Positions 8,161-16,642 of a stretch of 41,043 bases of DNA are shown piece after piece. Numbering within the stretch: the stretch's first letter is position 1; every line of letters begins with the position of its first letter. This DNA comes from an uncultured beta proteobacterium. Lineage in GTDB: Bacteria; Pseudomonadota; Gammaproteobacteria; Burkholderiales; SG8-39. The notes beneath the pieces were generated by a model, which was given only the letters and a program-made list of their open reading frames with translations, made no database searches and was not told the DNA's origin. The DNA is taken from contig CADEDU010000039.1 of assembly GCA_902826155.1 (NCBI GenBank), positions 1-41,043 of the forward strand. The letters are read 5' to 3'. A program made the position numbers and the translations under genes.

Positions 8161-9327
8161 CTACTCCCGTTCCATGATGACTGTAGCGCCCGCGTGGCGA
8201 GTGGCGATCACTCCGCCGGTGCCGTGCGCCAGCGCGAGCCGGCAGTTGGGCACCTGCACTTTCGGATGCGCTTCGCCACGCAATTGACGCACCGCTTCGA
8301 TCACTTTGGTCATGCCACCGCGATTGGCGGGGTGGTTGTTGCACAGCCCGCCGCCATCGGTGTTGAACGGCAGCTTGCCCACGCCCGAGATCAGGTTGCC
8401 GTCGGCGACGAACCGGCCGCCCTTGCCCTTCTCGCAGAACCCGAGATCTTCCAGTTGCATGACCACGGTGATCGTGAAGCTGTCGTAGATCGACACGTAC
8501 TGCATGTCGGCCGGCTTCACGCCTGCCTCGTCGAACGCGGCTTTGCCCGACCATAATCCGGCTGTGTAGGTGAGATCGATCTTGCCGCCGTTCAGGCCTT
8601 TCGGCGACGTGCCCACGCCCAGCACGTTCACGATCGGGCGCTTGAGCGATCGCGCGATCTCCGGACGCGTGACCACGATCGCGCCGCCACCGTCGCTCAC
8701 CACGCAGCAATCGAGCCGGTGCAGCGGACTGGAGATCATCGGCGAGTTGACGACGTCTTCGACGGTGACCACCTCGCGCAACATCGCGTGCGGGTTGTGC
8801 TGCGCATGGTGGGACGCGGCGACCTTGACCCAGGCGAGCTGTTCGCTGGTGGTGCCGAATTCGTGCATGTGCCGGGTAGCGGCCATCGCGTACTGATTCA
8901 CCGTCACCGGAAAGTACGGCAGCTCGAACGGCACATCGGGGGCGTTGGCGCCGAAGTTGCGCGGCTGCGTGCCGCTCGAACCTTCCGATCGTGGCCGGCC
9001 GGCGAGTGTGACGAGTGCGACGTTGCATTTGCCGGCGGCGATCGCCTGCGCCGCGTGCGCCACATGCACAAGGTACGAGGAGCCGCCGGTATCGGTCGAA
9101 TCGATATGCCGCACTTTGAGGTTGAGGTAATCGACCATCGCGAGCGGCCCGAGTCCGGGTGCATCGCCGGCGCAGAAATAGCCGTCGACATCGGCTTTGG
9201 TGAGGCCGGCGTCCTCCAGCGCGCCCTTGGCCACCTCGGCGTGCAGTTGTGCGACGGATTTGTCTTCGGCTTTGCGCGTCGGGTGTTCGAACGCCCCGAC
9301 GATGCAAGCCTTGCGTTTGGTTGTCAC
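8161..9327 (-). CDS. Thiolase-fold protein lacking catalytic cysteines (Ltp2-like aldolase candidate)
   Basis: Thiolase superfamily protein, 388 residues, near the normal length. Where thiolases carry the nucleophilic Cys, this protein has STDTGGSSYLVH (about residues 77-88), with no Cys. Where the second catalytic Cys would lie near the C-terminus it has LALAHGTGG. The segment normally holding Asn-Glu-Ala-Phe reads IYDSFT. This is the pattern of lipid-transfer/Ltp2-type proteins, in which a DUF35 partner helps a tyrosine-dependent retro-aldol cleavage. Ordinary thiolysis is therefore unlikely. The GTG at 9327 is chosen because GGGGAG precedes it at good spacing and the protein then begins TTKRKACIVGAFEHP. 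It heads the operon with DUF35 and Bug. Confidence 0.85.
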   Translation of the reverse strand: MTTKRKACIVGAFEHPTRKAEDKSVAQLHAEVAKGALEDAGLTKADVDGYFCAGDAPGLGPLAMVDYLNLKVRHIDSTDTGGSSYLVHVAHAAQAIAAGKCNVALVTLAGRPRSEGSSGTQPRNFGANAPDVPFELPYFPVTVNQYAMAATRHMHEFGTTSEQLAWVKVAASHHAQHNPHAMLREVVTVEDVVNSPMISSPLHRLDCCVVSDGGGAIVVTRPEIARSLKRPIVNVLGVGTSPKGLNGGKIDLTYTAGLWSGKAAFDEAGVKPADMQYVSIYDSFTITVVMQLEDLGFCEKGKGGRFVADGNLISGVGKLPFNTDGGGLCNNHPANRGGMTKVIEAVRQLRGEAHPKVQVPNCRLALAHGTGGVIATRHAGATVIMERE

Positions 9328-9498
9328 GGGTGATGCTCCCCTTCGAAATCTGAATGTCGTGAATATCGCCAGCTCGCCACGAGGGAAGATCATAATGCGA
9401 GACCGCGTCGCGACGGGTATCTCCTTGTTCGTGGCGCGGTCGCTGCAAATTCAAGTGATCCAATACAAAAGCGCTCGACGCTGCGAAAGGAGAGAACG

Positions 9499-9981
9499 AT
9501 GACTCCCCTCACCATCAACGGCAAACCGACGAAAGTCGATGCCGCGCCGGACACTCCGCTGCTATGGGTGATCCGCGACACCCTCAGGATGACCGGCACC
9601 AAGTTCGGCTGCGGCATGGCCTTGTGCGGAGCCTGCACCGTGCACGTCGACGGGCAGCCGATCCGCTCATGCAACACACCACTGTCGACGGTGGCCGGCA
9701 AGCGCATCACCACGATCGAGGCGGTCGGCGCCACGCCTGCGGGCCGTGCGATCCAGGCCGCTTGGGTCAAAAACGACGTGCCGCAGTGCGGCTACTGCCA
9801 GTCGGGCCAGATCATGAGCGCCACCGCGCTGCTCGCGAAGAATCGCCGCCCGAGCGATGGCGATATCAACGAGGCCATGGCAGGCAACGTCTGCCGTTGC
9901 GGCACCTATAACCAGATCCGCGCGGCCATCAAGGACGCAGCGGTCGCGTTGAATGCGGCCAGCGCCGCGAAGGGGGCCTGA
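9499..9981 (+). CDS. [2Fe-2S] subunit of a Mo hydroxylase (IorA/aldehyde-oxidase type)
   Basis: Small iron-sulfur subunit of the xanthine oxidase family, 160 residues. The plant-type N-terminal cluster uses Cys38, Cys43, Cys46 and Cys58 (CGMALCGAC). The C-terminal cluster uses Cys97, Cys100, Cys132 and Cys134 (CGYCQSGQ and CRCGT). It passes electrons from the molybdenum centre in the next gene. There is no signal peptide, so if the complex is periplasmic it must be carried out folded with the Tat-tagged large subunit. A strong AAGGAG precedes the ATG. It is the first gene of the operon with IorB-like, SoxY-like and SoxZ-like genes. No FAD subunit is present, as is usual for two-subunit isoquinoline 1-oxidoreductase-type enzymes. 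Confidence 0.93.
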   Translation: MTPLTINGKPTKVDAAPDTPLLWVIRDTLRMTGTKFGCGMALCGACTVHVDGQPIRSCNTPLSTVAGKRITTIEAVGATPAGRAIQAAWVKNDVPQCGYCQSGQIMSATALLAKNRRPSDGDINEAMAGNVCRCGTYNQIRAAIKDAAVALNAASAAKGA

Positions 9982-9983
9982 TC

Positions 9984-12119
9984 ATGCGCGAACCAACGAT
10001 GAATGCCTCTCGGCGCAAGTTTCTCAAGCAGAGCACTGCCGCGAGCAGCGGCCTGATCCTGGGCTTCACCCTGCCAGGCGCGAGCCGGCTGGCCGAGGCG
10101 CAGGCAGCGAATACGCCGGCGCAGATCAATGCATTCCTGAAGATCGCACCGAACAACGACGTCACTGTGGTATGCGGCCTGTCCGAGATGGGTCAGGGCG
10201 TGCATACGGCGATCCCGATGATCCTCGCCGACGAACTCGATGCCGACTGGCGTCGTGTGCGCGTGGAGCAGGCACCGGTCGATCAGGCGTTCAACAACCC
10301 GATCTTCAACATGCAGGCCACCGGCGGTTCAACCGCGGTGCGCGGACACTGGGACCCGATGCGCAAAGTGGGCGCCACGGCGCGCGCGATGATCGTCGCA
10401 GCCGCCGCGGAGCAGTGGAAGGTCAATGCCGCCGAATGTCGCACCGAGAACAGCTTCGTCGTGCACCAGAGCGGCAAGCGCGCGAGCTACGGATCGCTTG
10501 CGGCGCGTGCAGCGAAGATCGCCCCGCCCGCTGACGTGGCGCTCAAGGATCCCTCGAAGTTCAAGATCATCGGCAAGAGCGGCATCAAGCGGCTCGACAC
10601 GCCGGCGAAGATCAACGGCACGGCCAAGTACGGCATCGACGTATATCTGCCCGACATGCTCACGGCAGTGATCGCGCGGCCGCCGGTGCTGGGCGCCAAG
10701 GTCGTCTCGGTCGATGACGCCAAAGCCAAGGCGATCAATGGTGTGAGGCAGGTCGTGCAGATTCCGAGCGGCGTGGCGGTGCTCGCCGATGGCTACTGGC
10801 AGGCGAAGCTCGGCCGCGATGCGCTCGACATCAAGTGGGACCTCGGCGCCAACGCCAAGCTCTCATCCGACGACGTCACCAAGATGCTGCGCGAAGGCGC
10901 GAACGCGGGCGGCAAGGTCGGACGCAACGAAGGCGACGTGAAGGCGGTATCGGGCGCGAAGATGGTCGACGCGGAGTACGAGGCCCCGTACATCTCGCAC
11001 TCGTGCATGGAACCGCTCAACTGCACCTCCTGGGTCAAGGGCGACAGCGTCGAGATCTGGGCCGGCACGCAGTCGCAGGGTCCGTCGCGTGGCATCCTGG
11101 CGCAAGTGGCGAGCGTGCAGCCGGCCAACGTCAAGGTGAACACGATGTACCTGGGCGGCGGTTTCGGCCGGCGGTTCGCGCCCGATCCGGTCATCGATTC
11201 CACCGTGCTCTCGAAGATGACCGGCAAGCCGGTGAAGCTGGTCTACAGCCGCGAGGACGACACGCGCGGCTACTACTACCGGCCCGCCTCGGTCACGAAA
11301 TTCCAGGGCGGGATCGATGCGAGCGGCAAGCTGGTGTCGTTCAATGCCGTGGTGGCTTCGCCCTCGATCATGCAGGGTTCGGGCTTCATGAAGATCCCGG
11401 AGAACGGCGTCGACAGCTTCGCGGTGGAAGGCATCGAGGATTTTCCGTACAACGTGCCCAATATCCACGTCGAGTATGCGCAGAAGGAGCCGGGGGCCCA
11501 GGTGTGGTTCTGGCGCTCGGTGGGACATTCGCAGAACAGTTTCTTCTGCGAAAGCTTCGTCGATGAACTGGCGCACGCCGCAGGCAAGGATCCCTACGAG
11601 TTCCGCCGTGCGATGCTCGACAAGCAGCCGCGTTACAAGGGCGTGCTGGAGCTGGCGGCGACGAAGGCCGGCTGGGGCAAGCCGTTGCCCGCGGGCGTGC
11701 ATCGCGGCATCGCGGTGGTGTTCTCCTTCGGCAGCTGGGTGGCTGAAGTGGTCGAGGTGTCGATGCAGCCCAACGGCCTGCCGAAGGTGCATCGGGTGGT
11801 CGCGGCGATCGACTGCGGGCAGGTGGTGAATCCCGACATCGTCCGGCGCCAGGTGGAAAGCTCGATCGTGTACGGCCTCACCGCGGCGTACTACGGCAAG
11901 CTCACGTTCAAGGACGGCGGCATCGAGCAGTCGAACTTCCACGACTACCAGATGCTGCGCATGCCGGAGATGCCGCGGGTGGAGGTGCACATCGTGCCCA
12001 GTACCGACAAGCCCGGCGGTGTGGGCGAACCCGGCACGCCGCCGATCGCACCTGCCGTGGCCAACGCGATGTTCGCCGCGACCGGCAAGCGGGTACGCAA
12101 GCTTCCATTCATCGGATGA
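9984..12119 (+). CDS. Molybdopterin-binding subunit of a Mo hydroxylase, Tat-exported (IorB type)
   Basis: Catalytic subunit of an isoquinoline 1-oxidoreductase/aldehyde dehydrogenase-type Mo hydroxylase, 711 residues. A twin-arginine signal ([10 protein letters not shown], residues 8-17) precedes a hydrophobic stretch ending near residue 39, so the mature enzyme should be periplasmic. Family motifs include [27 protein letters not shown] and [11 protein letters not shown]. Near the C-terminus [10 protein letters not shown] holds the catalytic Glu. AAGGGG stands before the ATG at 9984, two bases after the preceding stop. The gene overlaps the SoxY-like gene by four bases. The expected reaction is hydroxylation of an N-heterocycle or oxidation of an aldehyde with water. 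The substrate is unknown and no dedicated cytochrome is in the operon. Confidence 0.93.
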   Translation: MREPTMNASRRKFLKQSTAASSGLILGFTLPGASRLAEAQAANTPAQINAFLKIAPNNDVTVVCGLSEMGQGVHTAIPMILADELDADWRRVRVEQAPVDQAFNNPIFNMQATGGSTAVRGHWDPMRKVGATARAMIVAAAAEQWKVNAAECRTENSFVVHQSGKRASYGSLAARAAKIAPPADVALKDPSKFKIIGKSGIKRLDTPAKINGTAKYGIDVYLPDMLTAVIARPPVLGAKVVSVDDAKAKAINGVRQVVQIPSGVAVLADGYWQAKLGRDALDIKWDLGANAKLSSDDVTKMLREGANAGGKVGRNEGDVKAVSGAKMVDAEYEAPYISHSCMEPLNCTSWVKGDSVEIWAGTQSQGPSRGILAQVASVQPANVKVNTMYLGGGFGRRFAPDPVIDSTVLSKMTGKPVKLVYSREDDTRGYYYRPASVTKFQGGIDASGKLVSFNAVVASPSIMQGSGFMKIPENGVDSFAVEGIEDFPYNVPNIHVEYAQKEPGAQVWFWRSVGHSQNSFFCESFVDELAHAAGKDPYEFRRAMLDKQPRYKGVLELAATKAGWGKPLPAGVHRGIAVVFSFGSWVAEVVEVSMQPNGLPKVHRVVAAIDCGQVVNPDIVRRQVESSIVYGLTAAYYGKLTFKDGGIEQSNFHDYQMLRMPEMPRVEVHIVPSTDKPGGVGEPGTPPIAPAVANAMFAATGKRVRKLPFIG

Positions 12120-12610
12120 GCTTGCTGCGCGACAGCCTGCGGCGAAGGGTGGTGCTCGCCCTGGCTGTCGCGCTCGCGCCGGTGCGCCATGCATTCGGAC
12201 AATCGGCGTGGCGGCCGGCCGTTGGGGTCGATGCCCGCATGGACACGACCCCCGAGGGCGTCATCGCCAAGCTGTTGCAGGGCGCGCAGATGCGTCGCGG
12301 CAAGGTGAAGCTGGAGCTGCCGCCACGCGCCGAATCGGGCCACTCGGTGCCGATCACGATTTCGGTCGACAGTCCGATGAGCGAGGCCGATCACGTCCGA
12401 CGCATCGATCTGGTGTCGGCGCGCAATCCGGTGACGCACATGGCAACGTTTTTTCTTGGACCGGATACCGGCCGCGCCGAGATCGGTTCGCGCGTGCGCC
12501 TGAACGGCACGCAGCGCGTCACGGCAATTGCGCAGTTGTCCGATGGCAGCTTCTGGTTCGACAGCGTCGAGGTCGAGGTGCAGGAACCCGCCTGCATGGA
12601 CGGCAGCTGA
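12116..12610 (+). CDS. SoxY-like sulfur/substrate carrier protein with altered C-terminal arm
   Basis: SoxY-family protein, 164 residues. Residues 1-29 look like an export signal with several arginines before the hydrophobic core ([15 protein letters not shown]). The Ig-like SoxY domain follows, with [12 protein letters not shown] and the late strand [10 protein letters not shown]. Classical SoxY ends in GGCGG, where the Cys carries sulfur intermediates; here the end is ACMDGS. Cys160 is the only cysteine in the protein, so the reactive residue is kept but its tail is changed. The start overlaps the stop of the molybdopterin subunit (ATGA), showing translational coupling. No soxAX, soxB or soxCD is nearby. 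It may carry sulfur or a thiol-bound intermediate for the Mo enzyme; that role is inferred. Confidence 0.83.
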   Translation: MSLLRDSLRRRVVLALAVALAPVRHAFGQSAWRPAVGVDARMDTTPEGVIAKLLQGAQMRRGKVKLELPPRAESGHSVPITISVDSPMSEADHVRRIDLVSARNPVTHMATFFLGPDTGRAEIGSRVRLNGTQRVTAIAQLSDGSFWFDSVEVEVQEPACMDGS

Positions 12611-12632
12611 GTGCAGCGAAGATGACGAGCCG

Positions 12633-12959
12633 ATGACCCAGGGCGCGCGCATTCAACTCCCGGAGCAGGCCAGGCGCGGCGAGATCGTCGAGATTCGGGT
12701 GCTGATCCAGCACCCGATGGAGACCGGCTTCCGCTACAACGCGCTGGGGCAGCGTACGCCGCGCAACGCAATCCACACGATGGTGTGCCGCTACCGCGGC
12801 CGGGAGATCTTTCGTGCCGCGACCAGTACCGGCATCGCGGCCAACCCCTACCTGCGCTTCTTCACGCGCGCGATCGAGACCGGTGAGATCGAGCTCGACT
12901 GGATCGACGAAAGCAATCAGCGCGGCAAGGCCGCGGCCCAGCTGGTAGTCACCGACTGA
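12633..12959 (+). CDS. SoxZ-like partner protein
   Basis: SoxZ-family protein, 108 residues, the usual length. Recognisable core: [16 protein letters not shown], then [10 protein letters not shown] and a C-terminal strand with IELDWIDES. SoxZ pairs with SoxY and presents the carrier arm. There is no signal peptide, as in classical SoxZ, which is exported bound to SoxY. The ATG at 12633 is chosen because the domain begins there; upstream residues in the same frame are an off-frame reading of the SoxY-like gene. The Shine-Dalgarno is weak, and the 22-base gap to the SoxY stop fits coupled translation. It is the last gene of the operon, followed by a hairpin at 12967-13002. Confidence 0.87.
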   Translation: MTQGARIQLPEQARRGEIVEIRVLIQHPMETGFRYNALGQRTPRNAIHTMVCRYRGREIFRAATSTGIAANPYLRFFTRAIETGEIELDWIDESNQRGKAAAQLVVTD

Positions 12960-12966
12960 GCCGCGC

Positions 12967-13002
12967 GGCACGCGAGGCCGATTTTCCGGACCTCGGCGTG
13001 CC
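12967..13002 (+). terminator. Hairpin after the Mo hydroxylase/SoxYZ-like operon
   Basis: Arms ggcacgcgagg (12967-12977) and cctcggcgtgcc (12991-13002) pair with one bulged base around a loop containing four T. It begins eight bases after the SoxZ-like stop. No T-run follows. The 3' arm is repeated in the tandem units that follow. Confidence 0.45.
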
Positions 13003-13076
13003 CCATTACGCTGGCGTGCCATTACGCTGGCGTGCCATAAAGCTGGCGTGCCATTGCGCCAGCGTGCGATTACAGC
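12995..13076. repeat. Tandem 16-bp repeat, five copies
   Basis: Units based on ggcgtgccattacgct: 12995-13012 (18 bases, two extra C), 13013-13028 (exact), 13029-13044, 13045-13060 and 13061-13076, the later ones with increasing changes. The array fills the gap between the SoxZ-like gene and the convergent DUF3563-like gene and covers the last codons of the latter. Each unit contains a copy of the 3' arm of the adjoining hairpin. Confidence 0.75.
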
Positions 13077-13393
13077 GCGTGTGAGTGACCGCGACGCTCG
13101 AACGCACGCAGGCGTCGCTCGAGATCCGCCGGATCGGTCGGACGGCCAATCGCCCGCTCCAGTGCGCGCTGATTGGCGCGTGAGTACTGCGCCGACATCC
13201 AGCTGAAGATCCGCGCCAGCAGTCCGCCGACGGCTTCGCTGCGCAAACGCCGCGCTTCACGCTCGATCCGCGCGAGCTCGTCCACCGTGGGCAGCGGCGT
13301 TGATGCCCGTTCCGCGGCGGTGGTTTCGACCGGATGACTCATGCCGGGTCGGATGTAGCTGTCGCCTTCGTACATGGGGATGCGCGATGACAT
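13070..13393 (-). CDS. DUF3563-like small hypothetical protein
   Basis: Small charged protein, 107 residues. The N-terminal part has no recognisable domain. The C-terminal part (LARIFSW, SRANQRALERAIG, DPADLERRLRAFERRG) resembles DUF3563, a short family of Burkholderiales whose members also end in a 'DLERRLRxLE' helix. The ATG at 13393 has AAGGAG six bases upstream; the longer reading adds 16 unlikely residues. No signal peptide or membrane segment is visible. It diverges from the LysR gene across 187 bases of relatively AT-rich DNA. Its last codons lie inside the tandem repeat. The function is unknown and the family call is tentative. Confidence 0.7.
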   Translation of the reverse strand: MSSRIPMYEGDSYIRPGMSHPVETTAAERASTPLPTVDELARIEREARRLRSEAVGGLLARIFSWMSAQYSRANQRALERAIGRPTDPADLERRLRAFERRGHSHAL

Positions 13394-13527
13394 GGGGTGC
13401 TCCTTACGTTCGGCGGCACGCGAAATTGCTGCGCCGCACACGAACCAATATCGGCCTGCCCCTCCACTAATTCAATTCGTCATTTCAGATACTTAGCATC
13501 AGAACTTTCGATGGCGGGAAATTGTCA

Positions 13528-13540
13528 TATTGCAATGCAA
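13528..13540. promoter_or_regulatory. Candidate LysR-type operator (T-N11-A dyad)
   Basis: TTGCA-A-TGCAA is a perfect dyad (13530-13540) and fits the T-N11-A pattern when read from 13528. It lies 40 bases before the LysR start in an AT-rich part of the divergent intergenic region, where such regulators usually bind. It is a single site with no experimental support. Confidence 0.25.
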
Positions 13541-13580
13541 CAAAAGCCGCCAAACTGCAGCTTCGAGAGGATCGGACGCC

Positions 13581-14609
13581 ATGGAGCTGTACCAACTCAG
13601 GGCTTTTTCGGCGATTGCCGACACCGGGCAGCTCACCCGCGCCGCCGATCGCCTGCATGTGAGCCAGCCCGCGTTGAGCGCTCAGATCAAGGCGCTCGAA
13701 GCCGAACTCGGGCAGGTCCTGTTCGAGCGCAAGTCGAACGGCATGCGGCTGACCCGGATGGGGCAGGAGCTATTACCACTTGCGCATCAGGTGATTGCCG
13801 CCGCCCATGCATTGAAACGCGCAGCGCAGGCCCATCGCAGCGATGTCGCCGGCCGCGTGCGCATCGGCACGGTGAGCGACCCGCAGTTCATCCGCCTCGG
13901 CGAATTTCTCGGCCGCGCGCTGGAGCGCTATCCGCTGATCGAGATCGACGTGCGCAACGAGTCGACCGGCGCCGCCTTCGAAGAGGTGCGAGCGGGCGAT
14001 CTGGATGCGAGCTTCTTCTTCGGTGAGATCGACGATCCGGCCATCACCGGGACGCGCCTGGGTGAGATGGCCTATCGCATCGCCGCGCCCGCGGAGTGGG
14101 CTGAACAGCTGCGCAACAGCAGCTGGGAGCACGCGGCCGAGATGCCCTGGATCATCGCCCCGGAGAACAGCACGCACCACCGGCTCGCGCACGCGGTCCT
14201 CGATAAACACGGCGTCGCGCCCACGAAAGTCGTCGGCGCCGACAACGAAGGCGTGATCCTGAACCTGATCGAATCGGGCGTGGGCCTGTCGCTGGTGCGC
14301 GAAGATCTCGCATTCGAGCGCGAACGCGAAGGCGCGATCTTCGTGTGGCCGCAGGCGCGGCTGCTCACCGCGCTGTGGTTCATTTATCGCACCGACCGCA
14401 GCGACGATCCGCTGCTGCGCGCCCTGCTCGATGTGCTGGCGCAAACCTGGTCGAACGAACCGGGCGCGCCAAGCGATACCCCTGCATCGGGCCGACGCAT
14501 CCGCCGCCGCGCGCATGTTCACGCCGCGACGGGTGCGCCATCGCGTCCCCGCGTCGACGAAGCACCGAAATTCGGCGTCTTGAAACAAGGACCGGCCGAA
14601 CGCTCGTGA
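13581..14609 (+). CDS. LysR-family transcriptional regulator
   Basis: LysR-type regulator, 342 residues, slightly longer than the usual 300 because of an Arg/Pro-rich tail after about residue 295. The N-terminal winged helix-turn-helix is clear: MELYQLRAFSAIADTG, LTRAADRLHVSQPALSAQIKALE, then LFERKSNGMRLTRMG. The effector domain begins at about residue 90 (GRVRIGTVSD). The ATG at 13581 is preceded by GAGAGG, and LysR proteins normally start five to ten residues before the helix-turn-helix. It diverges from the DUF3563-like gene and converges on the cupin gene. The target is not evident; the divergent promoter itself is the simplest candidate. Confidence 0.93.
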   Translation: MELYQLRAFSAIADTGQLTRAADRLHVSQPALSAQIKALEAELGQVLFERKSNGMRLTRMGQELLPLAHQVIAAAHALKRAAQAHRSDVAGRVRIGTVSDPQFIRLGEFLGRALERYPLIEIDVRNESTGAAFEEVRAGDLDASFFFGEIDDPAITGTRLGEMAYRIAAPAEWAEQLRNSSWEHAAEMPWIIAPENSTHHRLAHAVLDKHGVAPTKVVGADNEGVILNLIESGVGLSLVREDLAFEREREGAIFVWPQARLLTALWFIYRTDRSDDPLLRALLDVLAQTWSNEPGAPSDTPASGRRIRRRAHVHAATGAPSRPRVDEAPKFGVLKQGPAERS

Positions 14610-14614
14610 CAGTG

Positions 14615-14638
14615 CGCATCACCTGTCGCGGTGATGCG
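14615..14638. terminator. Perfect hairpin between convergent LysR and cupin genes
   Basis: Nine-base perfect stem CGCATCACC/GGTGATGCG with the six-base loop TGTCGC, placed six bases after the LysR stop and 12 before the cupin stop. Its position between convergent genes suggests a bidirectional terminator. There is no T-run on either side. Confidence 0.5.
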
Positions 14639-14649
14639 GCGCGCGACGA

Positions 14650-15090
14650 TCAGCCGCCGATCCTGACCCCGTGCTGCGCGGCGACCTTGATCGCCGCCGC
14701 CATGTCGCAGGGCACCGCCGGGGCGAGCTTCGCCATGTCGTGGAAGAACTCGCTCGCGCCGCGCCGATCGGTGATGACGAGCATGCGCGCGCCCTCGGAT
14801 CTGACGCGGAACGAGTGCACCGCGCCGCCCTCGCATTGCACGTAAGCGCCCGGCCCGGCGGTAACGGCCTGATCACCCATGCATACGTCCACCTCGCCCT
14901 CGAGCACGAAGTAGGCCTCGCCCCAAGCGTGGCAGTGCGGCGGTGGCCCGCTGTCGCGCGGTCCGCTGACCTCGAACACCTCGTACCGCTCGTTGGTCTG
15001 ATTGCTGGTGGCGAGCACCCGCACCTGATCGGTCAGGATCGACAGGCTGGTGCCTTCACCTGCATTGATGACGTGCGACGTGTACGGCAT
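14650..15090 (-). CDS. Cupin-domain protein
   Basis: Single-domain cupin, 146 residues. Motif 1 PHCHAWGEAYFVLEGEV supplies metal ligands His52, His54 and Glu58, and motif 2 around AVHSFRV supplies His92, so a metal-binding beta-barrel is expected. It is cytosolic, as no signal is seen. Two ATGs are possible; 15090 is chosen because AAGGAG lies six bases before it, whereas it directly abuts the ATG at 15096. It is transcribed towards LysR and divergently from the amidase, sharing a gap of 70 bases with that gene. Single cupins can be dioxygenases, isomerases or ligand binders, so no reaction is assigned. Confidence 0.87.
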   Translation of the reverse strand: MPYTSHVINAGEGTSLSILTDQVRVLATSNQTNERYEVFEVSGPRDSGPPPHCHAWGEAYFVLEGEVDVCMGDQAVTAGPGAYVQCEGGAVHSFRVRSEGARMLVITDRRGASEFFHDMAKLAPAVPCDMAAAIKVAAQHGVRIGG

Positions 15091-15160
15091 GACCATCTCC
15101 TTTCGTGGTGATGGCTGCTATACGCAAGCGACGTCGGGTTGGATCATTCAGAATCGGTGC

Positions 15161-16618
15161 ATGAACGCTGCCCCGCACTTCGCCAGCGCCACTGAACTGG
15201 CGCGACGCATCGCCACCGGTCAGTCCTCTTCGGTCGAACTGGTGGAACAGTTCATCGCGCGCATCGAGTGCCACGACGCCGCGATCAACGCAGTGGTCGT
15301 GCGACGGTTCGAGCAGGCGCTACAGCGTGCGGCCGAGGCCGATCGCGCGCGTTCCGCCGGCACGAGCTGGGGGCCGCTGCATGGCGTACCGGTCACGATC
15401 AAGGAATGCTTCGACCTGATCGGCACGCCCTCCACCTTCGGGCATCCCGACCGCCGCGATCATGCGCCTGCGCGCAACGCCACCGCCGTCGAGCGGCTAC
15501 TGGGCGCGGGCGCGATCGTGCTGGGCAAGACCAACGTCCCAAAGGACCTCTCCGACTGGCAAAGCCACAACGCTCTCTACGGCGTGACGAAGAATCCGTG
15601 GGACGCGGCGCGCACACCGGGTGGTTCATCAGGCGGAGCCAGCGCGGCGCTGGCGGCAGGATTGACTGCGCTGGAGCTCGGAAGCGACGTCGGTGGTTCG
15701 ATCCGCATGCCAGCGCACTGTTGCGGTGTGTATGGCCACAAGCCGACTTACGGCCTTGTCCCGCTCACCGGCCACTCGATGACACCGCATGCCAATCCCG
15801 GCGATATCCAAGTCGCCGGCCCGCTGGCGCGCTCGGCGCAGGATCTGGCGCTTGCGCTGGACCTACTCGCGGGACCCGACGGATCGCAGGCGCGTGCCTG
15901 GTCGTTGCAGTTGCCCGCGCCGAAATACACGGGCGTGCGCGGTCTGCGCATTGGCGTGATCACCACCGATGCGCAGTTTCCGGTGGATCGCGACACGCAG
16001 AGCGCGGCACGCAGCATCGCCGATACCCTGGCGCGCGAAGGTGCGGTGGTCACGATCGATCCACCGCTGCCGATTCCGAGTCGCGACTACTTCGAGCTGT
16101 ACGTCACGTTGCTGCGCGGTGCGACATCGGGACGCCGCTCGCTCGAGGAGATCGCCGAGTTCGCTGCCAAGGCCGCCGCTACCGATCCTGCGGACCGGCG
16201 CTATGAGGCGACCATGCTTCGCGGTCTGGCGCAGAACCACCGCGAATGGATCGGTCACGACGATGCGCGGCAGCGTCTGCGCGCCGGCTGGGAGGCGATG
16301 TTCGAACGCTTCGACGCGGTCATCGCGCCGATCGCCACGACCCCGGCGTTCCAGCACGAGTTCAGCGTGCCGCGCCATCTGCACATGGTCGAGATAGACG
16401 GCCAGTCCCGACCGATTGCGGACAACTATTTCTGGATCGGCATTCCAGCGGTCGCGTATCTGCCCGCGACGGCCATTCCCGCCGGACGGTCACCGGACGG
16501 CTTGCCGATCGGCATGCAGATCATCGGACCCGAATACGCTGATCTCACCTGCATCGCAATCGCCAGGCATCTGGAGATCGCGGGGCACGGCTTCACGCCA
16601 CCGCCCGCATTTTCTTGA
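15161..16618 (+). CDS. Amidase (amidase signature family)
   Basis: Amidase-signature hydrolase, 485 residues, a typical length. The Lys-cisSer-Ser triad is visible: Lys81 in VTIKECFD, the cis-Ser in GGSSGGASAAL (about residue 156) and the nucleophile Ser180 in GSDVGGSIRMP. The family cleaves carboxylic amides to acid and ammonia. The start ATG at 15161 gives the normal family N-terminus (ASATELARRIATGQSSSVELVE); longer readings run into the divergent cupin promoter. No clear Shine-Dalgarno precedes it. No signal peptide, so cytosolic. Neighbours do not fix the substrate. It converges with the Bug gene at 16643 across 24 bases. Confidence 0.92.
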   Translation: MNAAPHFASATELARRIATGQSSSVELVEQFIARIECHDAAINAVVVRRFEQALQRAAEADRARSAGTSWGPLHGVPVTIKECFDLIGTPSTFGHPDRRDHAPARNATAVERLLGAGAIVLGKTNVPKDLSDWQSHNALYGVTKNPWDAARTPGGSSGGASAALAAGLTALELGSDVGGSIRMPAHCCGVYGHKPTYGLVPLTGHSMTPHANPGDIQVAGPLARSAQDLALALDLLAGPDGSQARAWSLQLPAPKYTGVRGLRIGVITTDAQFPVDRDTQSAARSIADTLAREGAVVTIDPPLPIPSRDYFELYVTLLRGATSGRRSLEEIAEFAAKAAATDPADRRYEATMLRGLAQNHREWIGHDDARQRLRAGWEAMFERFDAVIAPIATTPAFQHEFSVPRHLHMVEIDGQSRPIADNYFWIGIPAVAYLPATAIPAGRSPDGLPIGMQIIGPEYADLTCIAIARHLEIAGHGFTPPPAFS

Positions 16619-16642
16619 CATGAACGGTGCGGGGGCAGGTTT

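Noticed and set aside
12116..12959. Part of a thiosulfate-oxidising sox operon.
   Set aside because: No soxA, soxX, soxB, soxC or soxD is in the window, and the genes are translationally joined to a Mo hydroxylase.
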